Origin: Xanthobacteraceae bacterium
GTDB lineage: Bacteria > Pseudomonadota > Alphaproteobacteria > Rhizobiales > Xanthobacteraceae
DNA: 10,096 nt
Direction of reading: 5' to 3'
NCBI GenBank assembly: GCA_030037105.1
Contig: JASHRY010000079.1
Span: forward strand, 1-10,096
Shown here one piece after another: positions 6,506-10,096 of the stretch. Position 1 is the first letter of the stretch. Every line of letters begins with the position of its first letter. The notes beneath the pieces were generated by a model that worked only from the letters and a program-made list of their open reading frames with translations, was not told where the DNA came from and did no database searches. Made by a program: the position numbers and the translations under genes.

Positions 6506-6756
6506 TAGGGATTCTCCCCCTCTGACGCCGGCTGCGCGGGAGAAGGCGAGCCGCCCACTCGCCGATGACGGCGCAACTCATGACGCCGCGCCGACTTCCG
6601 TCGGCCGGCGTCAGTGTTTTTGCGGCGGCCGCGACCGGAGCCGGCGATTTTGCCCGGCGGCAACCAGTCGGCCGAAATCGGCGGTTTCGCATTGCTGACG
6701 GAATGATTATGTTGCTTCGCGTGCGGCCGGGTGTGTTCAAAGTCTCCGTCCGCGAC
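6506..6756 (+). other. Non-coding gap with a weak hairpin after the His-rich gene
   Basis: No convincing gene is seen here. TTCTCCC (6512-6518) and GGGAGAA (6538-6544) form a 7 bp stem with a 19-base loop containing GCCGGC, six bases past the stop. There is no T-run, so this may be a weak terminator or a degenerate copy of a dispersed palindrome like the one near 8610-8660. The remainder leads to the DUF2093 ribosome binding site without recognisable elements. Confidence 0.4.
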
Positions 6757-6761
6757 GGAGG
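6757..6761 (+). promoter_or_regulatory. Shine-Dalgarno GGAGG deciding the TTG start of the DUF2093 gene
   Basis: GGAGG lies five bases (TCCCC) before the TTG at 6767-6769, which is ideal spacing. The in-frame ATG at 6797 has only weak purines before it. Confidence 0.75.
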
Positions 6762-6766
6762 TCCCC

Positions 6767-6994
6767 TTGCTCAATCGTACCGACCGGCCGTCTCCCATGC
6801 CCGGCGAGGCCGAGGTGAAATACCTTGACGGCGATTTCCGCGTCGTGCGGCCGGGGGCATTCGTGCGCTGCGCCGTGACCGGCGTGCCGATACCGCTCGA
6901 GGAGCTTCGCTATTGGAGCGTCGACCTGCAGGAAGCCTATGCCTCGCCCGAGGCGGTGCTGCAGCGGCACGGCGGCGCTTATGCGCGCCGGTAG
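6767..6994 (+). CDS. DUF2093 domain-containing protein
   Basis: A 75-residue protein starting at TTG (6767-6769). I recognise the DUF2093 family from VKYLDGDFRVVRPGAFVRCA and VTGVPIPLEELRYWSVDLQE, followed by AYASPEAVLQR. This short cytoplasmic family is largely confined to Alphaproteobacteria and often lies beside xseA; its function is unknown. A single Cys, in VRCAVTG, is part of the conserved block. No signal peptide or membrane segment is seen. The length matches the family only if the TTG start is used; the ATG at 6797 would remove the N-terminal LNRTDRP segment that relatives share. It is convergent with the lipoprotein gene, with only 6 bp between the stops. Confidence 0.88.
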   Translation: MLNRTDRPSPMPGEAEVKYLDGDFRVVRPGAFVRCAVTGVPIPLEELRYWSVDLQEAYASPEAVLQRHGGAYARR

Positions 6995-7000
6995 CGGCGA

Positions 7001-7558
7001 TTACGTATTGTCGTTCTTCTTTCGCGTCGCGGTCCTGCTCTTGCCCGGTTGGTCCGGAGGCGACGGCTCCCCCAAGCGATCCATTTCCGTGAGCCGGCCG
7101 GCCACGAAGCGGTAAACGCCAGGCCGCGGACCCTCCGTGAAGGTCAGGACCGCGGTGCGGTCGCCGTTCGGCCTCCTGCCGAGGGTGACGGCGGTCGGCC
7201 GGCCGGCGCGGGTGACCACGTCGCACTCGCTCATGCCGATGGCCACTCCGCCGAGCAAGGAGGCCGCATCGGGCGAGACCGCGCCGCTTTCGGCGGAATT
7301 GACCGGAGCGGATTGTGCTTGCGCCGCCGGCGCCGACCTCGGGCAGGCGCCGTTGGCATCGACAAGATCATTCGCGGTGATCGGGCGCTGCTGTTTCTCC
7401 TGGTCGAGCGCGGAGTAGGTGTAACCGTTTTTGCTGCCTAACAAATCGAGCGGCTTGGAAAACCAACCGGATCCGAAATCGGTACCGGCGCAGCCGCAGA
7501 GCATAAGAGCCGCGGAAAGCACGACCAATCCGCCCGAATGATTTGACCCGCGGTTCAC
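7001..7558 (-). CDS. Putative outer-membrane lipoprotein with a BamE-like domain
   Basis: A 185-residue protein beginning at GTG (7556-7558), with GAGG eight bases upstream. The N terminus is a lipoprotein signal: MNRGSNHSGG, a hydrophobic LVVLSAALML, then the lipobox LCGC with Cys23 as the predicted lipidated residue. Ala at +2 favours sorting to the outer membrane. A low-complexity Ala/Ser/Pro linker (about 70-100) leads to a domain (about 103-165) with LGGVAIGMSECDVVTRAGRP, a Gly-Arg turn, and PGVYRFVAGRLTEMD. That spacing resembles SmpA/OmlA/BamE-like beta folds, but similarity is too low to name it. The C terminus is polar and basic. Conserved hypothetical proteins of this type occur in Bradyrhizobium relatives. 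No partner gene is evident. Confidence 0.72.
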   Translation of the reverse strand: MNRGSNHSGGLVVLSAALMLCGCAGTDFGSGWFSKPLDLLGSKNGYTYSALDQEKQQRPITANDLVDANGACPRSAPAAQAQSAPVNSAESGAVSPDAASLLGGVAIGMSECDVVTRAGRPTAVTLGRRPNGDRTAVLTFTEGPRPGVYRFVAGRLTEMDRLGEPSPPDQPGKSRTATRKKNDNT

Positions 7559-7728
7559 CCCAGCATCCTCGTCAGACCGAGCCGCCGCCCTAGATCATGG
7601 GCCGTTTTGTGGTGCGATCGTGGCGCGCCGCCCGGCGCCGGGCCGGCCGGCCTGCCGGCCTTCGGCTTTCGCACCCATTTTCGTCGCCGGAACGGACCGG
7701 GCAAGAGTAAAAAATCGGTGAGAACACA

Positions 7729-7749
7729 ATGGCTTGTACACGCTCCTAA
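7729..7749 (+). CDS. Possible six-codon leader peptide ORF
   Basis: ATG GCT TGT ACA CGC TCC TAA encodes MACTRS and has GGTGAG six bases upstream (7717-7722), which is good spacing. It ends 105 bp before the MBL-fold gene. A leader peptide is possible, but an ORF this short easily arises by chance, and no paired terminator/antiterminator is evident downstream. Confidence 0.2.
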   Translation: MACTRS

Positions 7750-7774
7750 ATCCGGCCGAGTGCCGCTTTCGCAA

Positions 7775-7790
7775 TGTGACGGCCATCACG
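7775..7790. promoter_or_regulatory. CRP/FNR-like dyad TGTGA-N6-TCACG
   Basis: TGTGA (7775-7779), six bases, then TCACG (7786-7790) matches the Crp consensus half-sites TGTGA/TCACA with one mismatch. It is centred about 72 bp before the MBL-fold ATG. Crp/Fnr-family regulators are numerous in Rhizobiales. A single site cannot prove binding. Confidence 0.35.
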
Positions 7791-7854
7791 GATTTTTCCG
7801 CCGCGGCCGGCCATGGTTACGCGCCACCTTTCCTCGCAATCCGGGAACCCATTC

Positions 7855-8592
7855 ATGCATTTGCAATTCGTCGGCTGCGGCGATGCCTTCGGCTCGGGCG
7901 GACGATTCAATACCTGTTTCCATCTCGTCGGACGCGAGATCAATGCGCTTATCGATTGCGGCTCAACGTCGCTCGTTTCGATGAACAAGCTCGCGATCAA
8001 TCGCAACGCGATCAACGTCATCTTTCTTTCGCATTTTCACGCCGATCACGTCGGCGGCCTGCCGTTCTTCGTCCTCGAGGCGAACTATATCCTCAAGCGC
8101 GAGCGCGCGCTCACCGTCGTCGGCCCGCCCGGGCTCAAATCGCGCTACGCCGAGGTGATGGAGATCGGCTTTCCCGGCACTACGACGATAGACTTGCAGT
8201 TTCCGCTGATGCTCAGGGAACTGGAGATCGGCAAGCGCACCGAAATCGGCGCCTTGCGGGTGACCCCTTTCCACGTCGCGCACGATGATCGCGCCGGACC
8301 TTGCCTCGGTTTTCGCTTTGAGCTCGAGGGCAAGATCATCGCCTTTTCCGGAGATACCGAATGGACGGACGCTCTGATCAAGATCGGATACGAGGCCGAC
8401 GTCTTCATCTGTGAAGCCTATACGCGGGACCGGCCGCTTCCCACCCACCTGGCGCTGTCGGCGCTCGAACGGCGCCTTGGTCAAATTCGCCCGAAGCGCC
8501 TCATCCTCACGCATATGAGCAACGACATGCTGGCGCGCCGCGCCGAGATTCCCTACGACACCGCCGAGGACGGGATGATCGTCGAGCTGTGA
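7855..8592 (+). CDS. MBL-fold metallo-hydrolase, RNase Z-like
   Basis: A 245-residue metallo-beta-lactamase-fold protein. The metal-binding motif HFHADH (60-65) gives His60, His62, Asp64 and His65. Further probable ligands are His143 (PFHVAHDD), Asp167 (FSGDTEW) and His220 (LILTHMSND). N-terminal FVGCGDAFGSGGRFNTC and the SGDT and THM blocks match the RNase Z/PhnP-like branch, which hydrolyses phosphodiester bonds; whether this one acts on tRNA precursors, cyclic phosphates or other esters is not decidable. It lacks the long flexible arm of canonical RNase Z, as far as I can see. I chose ATG 7855 because relatives begin a few residues before FVGCGDAFGSG; an in-frame ATG at 7813 would add 14 unconvincing residues. 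It is convergent with alaS, 36 bp apart. Confidence 0.85.
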   Translation: MHLQFVGCGDAFGSGGRFNTCFHLVGREINALIDCGSTSLVSMNKLAINRNAINVIFLSHFHADHVGGLPFFVLEANYILKRERALTVVGPPGLKSRYAEVMEIGFPGTTTIDLQFPLMLRELEIGKRTEIGALRVTPFHVAHDDRAGPCLGFRFELEGKIIAFSGDTEWTDALIKIGYEADVFICEAYTRDRPLPTHLALSALERRLGQIRPKRLILTHMSNDMLARRAEIPYDTAEDGMIVEL

Positions 8593-8609
8593 GCGCCGCC
8601 GATCCGGCT

Positions 8610-8660
8610 CGTCCCCTCATCTGCCGGTCTACTTCCCCCGGCCTGCGGGCGAGGGTGGGG
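8610..8660. repeat. Degenerate dispersed GC-rich repeat overlapping the alaS 3' end
   Basis: GTCCCCTCATCTGCCGG then CTTCCCCCGGCCTGCGGGCG and a G-rich tail has the layout of the C-rich/G-rich palindrome (CCCCTCATCC..CTTCTCCCCGC..GCGGGGAGAAGG) common in alphaproteobacterial intergenic regions. Here it spans the alaS stop and supplies its last codons. The identification rests on remembered consensus, not a search. Confidence 0.45.
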
Positions 8661-10096
8661 AGGAGGCGCCGAGCGCCGCTTCGATGGCGGCGAGCGCGGC
8701 ATCCGCTTTCGATCCGTCCGGGCCGCCGGCCTGCGCCAGATCCGGCCGGCCGCCGCCGCCCTTGCCGCCAAGCGCCTCCGCGCCCTTGCGCGCGAGATCG
8801 ATGGCGTTGAAGCGTCCGGTCAGGTCCGCGGTTACGCCGACGACAAGGCCGGCCTTGCCCTCGCCGGTGACGCCGACAATGGCGACGACACCCGAGCCGA
8901 CCTTCTTCTTGCCCTCGTCGGCAAGGCCGCGCAGGTCCTTGAGCTCGATGCCTTCGACCGCCCGCGCCATGAGCTTGACGTCGCCGATTGTTCGCACGCC
9001 GTCGGCGCCCCCGCCGCCACCCATGGCGAGCTTCTTCTTCGCTTCGGACAATTCTCGTTCGAGGCGCTTTCGCTCGGCCATCATGGCGGCGGCACGGGTC
9101 GTCACTTCGTTGAGCGGAGCGTTCAGCTCGGCGGAAACGGCCCTTATGTCGCCGCGGAATCTGTTGAGCTCCTGGCGCGCCATCGTACCGGTCAATGCTT
9201 CGATGCGGCGCACGCCGGACGCAACGGCGGTCTCGCTCACCACCGAGATGACGCCGATGTCGCCGGTGCGCCGCACATGAGTGCCGCCGCACAATTCGAC
9301 CGACCAGCCCATGGCGTTGCCGCCGCTTTCGCCCATGGCCACGACGCGCACCTCCTCGCCGTATTTTTCGCCGAACAAGGCGCGCGCGCCCGAGGCGATG
9401 GCGTCGTCGCGACTCATGAGCCGGGTGACGACCGGCGCATTCTGCAACACGATGTCGTTGGCGATATCCTCCACGCGCTCGATCTCGCCGCTGCTCATGG
9501 GCTTGGGGTGCGAAAAATCGAAACGCAGGCGATCGGGCGCGACCAGCGAGCCTTTCTGCGCCACGTGATCGCCCAGCACCTGGCGCAGCGCCTCGTGCAG
9601 GAGATGCGTGGCCGAGTGATTTTTTCGGATCGCGCCGCGCCGGCCGTGATCGACTTCGAGATCGAGCGCCATGCCGGTGCGCAGCGTGCCGCGCTCGACC
9701 CTGCCGAAATGCACGTAGAGGTCGCCGGCCCGCTTTTGCGTATCGGTGACGCTGAAACGCACGCCCGCGCCGGTCAACGCGCCGGTATCACCGACCTGGC
9801 CGCCGGATTCGCCATAGAACGGCGTCTGGTTGAGCACCACCGCGCCGCTTTCGCCGGTCGTAAGCGCGGCGACCTCCCGGCCGTCGCGCACCAGGGCCAC
9901 GACCACGCCGGCGGCGTTTTCCGTCTCGTAGCCGAGGAAGTCGGTGCCGCCGACCTTTTCGCGCAACGCGAACCAGACCGCTTCGTCCGCCGCCTCGCCC
10001 GAGCCGGCCCAGGACGCGCGCGCCTTCTCGCGCTGGCGCTCCATCGCGTCGGTGAAGGAGGCAATGTCGACGCCGATGCCACGCGGCCGCAGCGCG
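8629..10096 (-). CDS. alaS: Alanine-tRNA ligase, C-terminal part (5' end outside window)
   Basis: About 488 residues remain of a protein usually near 880; the catalytic class II domain lies right of the window. The frame is open from the window edge ([20 protein letters not shown]) to TAG 8629-8631. The editing domain, which hydrolyses Ser- and Gly-tRNA-Ala, keeps its zinc ligands: HSATH (codons about 9604-9618) and CGGTH (about 9277-9291). [14 protein letters not shown] and the [16 protein letters not shown] block of the C-Ala domain are present, as is the [13 protein letters not shown] signature near the end. The last residues, [11 protein letters not shown], do not look like an AlaS tail and are encoded in a dispersed repeat. 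In related genomes alaS often follows recA, which may lie upstream of this fragment. Confidence 0.97.
   Translation of the reverse strand, partial: ALRPRGIGVDIASFTDAMERQREKARASWAGSGEAADEAVWFALREKVGGTDFLGYETENAAGVVVALVRDGREVAALTTGESGAVVLNQTPFYGESGGQVGDTGALTGAGVRFSVTDTQKRAGDLYVHFGRVERGTLRTGMALDLEVDHGRRGAIRKNHSATHLLHEALRQVLGDHVAQKGSLVAPDRLRFDFSHPKPMSSGEIERVEDIANDIVLQNAPVVTRLMSRDDAIASGARALFGEKYGEEVRVVAMGESGGNAMGWSVELCGGTHVRRTGDIGVISVVSETAVASGVRRIEALTGTMARQELNRFRGDIRAVSAELNAPLNEVTTRAAAMMAERKRLERELSEAKKKLAMGGGGGADGVRTIGDVKLMARAVEGIELKDLRGLADEGKKKVGSGVVAIVGVTGEGKAGLVVGVTADLTGRFNAIDLARKGAEALGGKGGGGRPDLAQAGGPDGSKADAALAAIEAALGASSPPSPAGRGK

Larger units (their letters stand above)
7559..7854. promoter_or_regulatory. 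Divergent intergenic region between lipoprotein and MBL-fold genes
   Basis: This 296 bp gap holds no convincing full-size gene. Its left half has a very GC-rich palindromic cluster: GCCCGGCGCCGGGC (7630-7643) followed by GGCCGGCCGGCC (7641-7652) and a GCCG/CGGC hairpin with TTT (7655-7668). A more AT-rich stretch, GAGTAAAAAATCGGTGAG, lies at 7705-7722, followed by a possible six-codon ORF and a CRP/FNR-like dyad, listed separately. No -35/-10 pair is strong enough to call. Confidence 0.5.

Noticed and set aside
6565..6828. 87-codon rightward frame between the His-rich and DUF2093 genes
   Set aside because: No Shine-Dalgarno, no family resemblance, and overlaps the start of the better-supported DUF2093 gene in another frame.
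8507..9292. Leftward 261-codon frame inside alaS
   Set aside because: Arg-rich shifted reading of alaS, no motif.
1..10096. tRNA, rRNA, riboswitch, insertion sequence, integrase or phage genes
   Set aside because: Looked for on both strands; no cloverleaf, conserved RNA core, transposase or integrase motif was recognised.

Overview
The window is GC-rich, and all but one of its twelve genes (the small histidine-rich one) are recognisable as housekeeping or conserved accessory families. The combination of purD divergent from xseA, a DUF2093 gene just downstream of xseA, an alaS arm and a rhizobial-type dispersed repeat suggests an alphaproteobacterium of the order Hyphomicrobiales (Rhizobiales), probably near Bradyrhizobium or Xanthobacteraceae. 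The order is inferred from gene families and context; the family is only a guess.

Left part (1-4456). The 3' end of tadA (tRNA adenosine deaminase) runs rightward into a tandem pair of hairpin repeats (330-447). From the other side comes a leftward set of five genes: purD (purine synthesis), vapB and vapC (a type II toxin-antitoxin pair), an APH-family small-molecule kinase and a patatin-like lipase. vapBC has its own AT-rich promoter-like gap and looks like an insertion between purD and the kinase-lipase pair.

Middle (4457-6994). A 154 bp divergent gap separates purD from xseA (exonuclease VII large subunit), which runs rightward. It is followed by a terminator-like hairpin, a leader with a direct repeat and a hairpin, a 68-residue secreted histidine/cysteine-rich peptide gene, and a DUF2093 gene that starts at TTG behind a strong Shine-Dalgarno sequence.

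Right part (7001-10096). A leftward lipoprotein gene with a possible BamE-like fold ends 6 bp from the DUF2093 gene. A 296 bp divergent gap with GC-rich palindromes, a possible six-codon leader and a CRP/FNR-like dyad separates it from a metallo-beta-lactamase-fold hydrolase (RNase Z-like). That gene converges on the 3' two-thirds or so of alaS, whose last codons lie in a degenerate dispersed repeat.

I see no rRNA, tRNA, CRISPR array, insertion sequence or prophage gene. No clearly new multi-gene system stands out. The best leads are the histidine/cysteine-rich peptide with its structured leader, the kinase-lipase pair, the clamp-binding-like tail of XseA, and the hairpin repeat pair between convergent genes.
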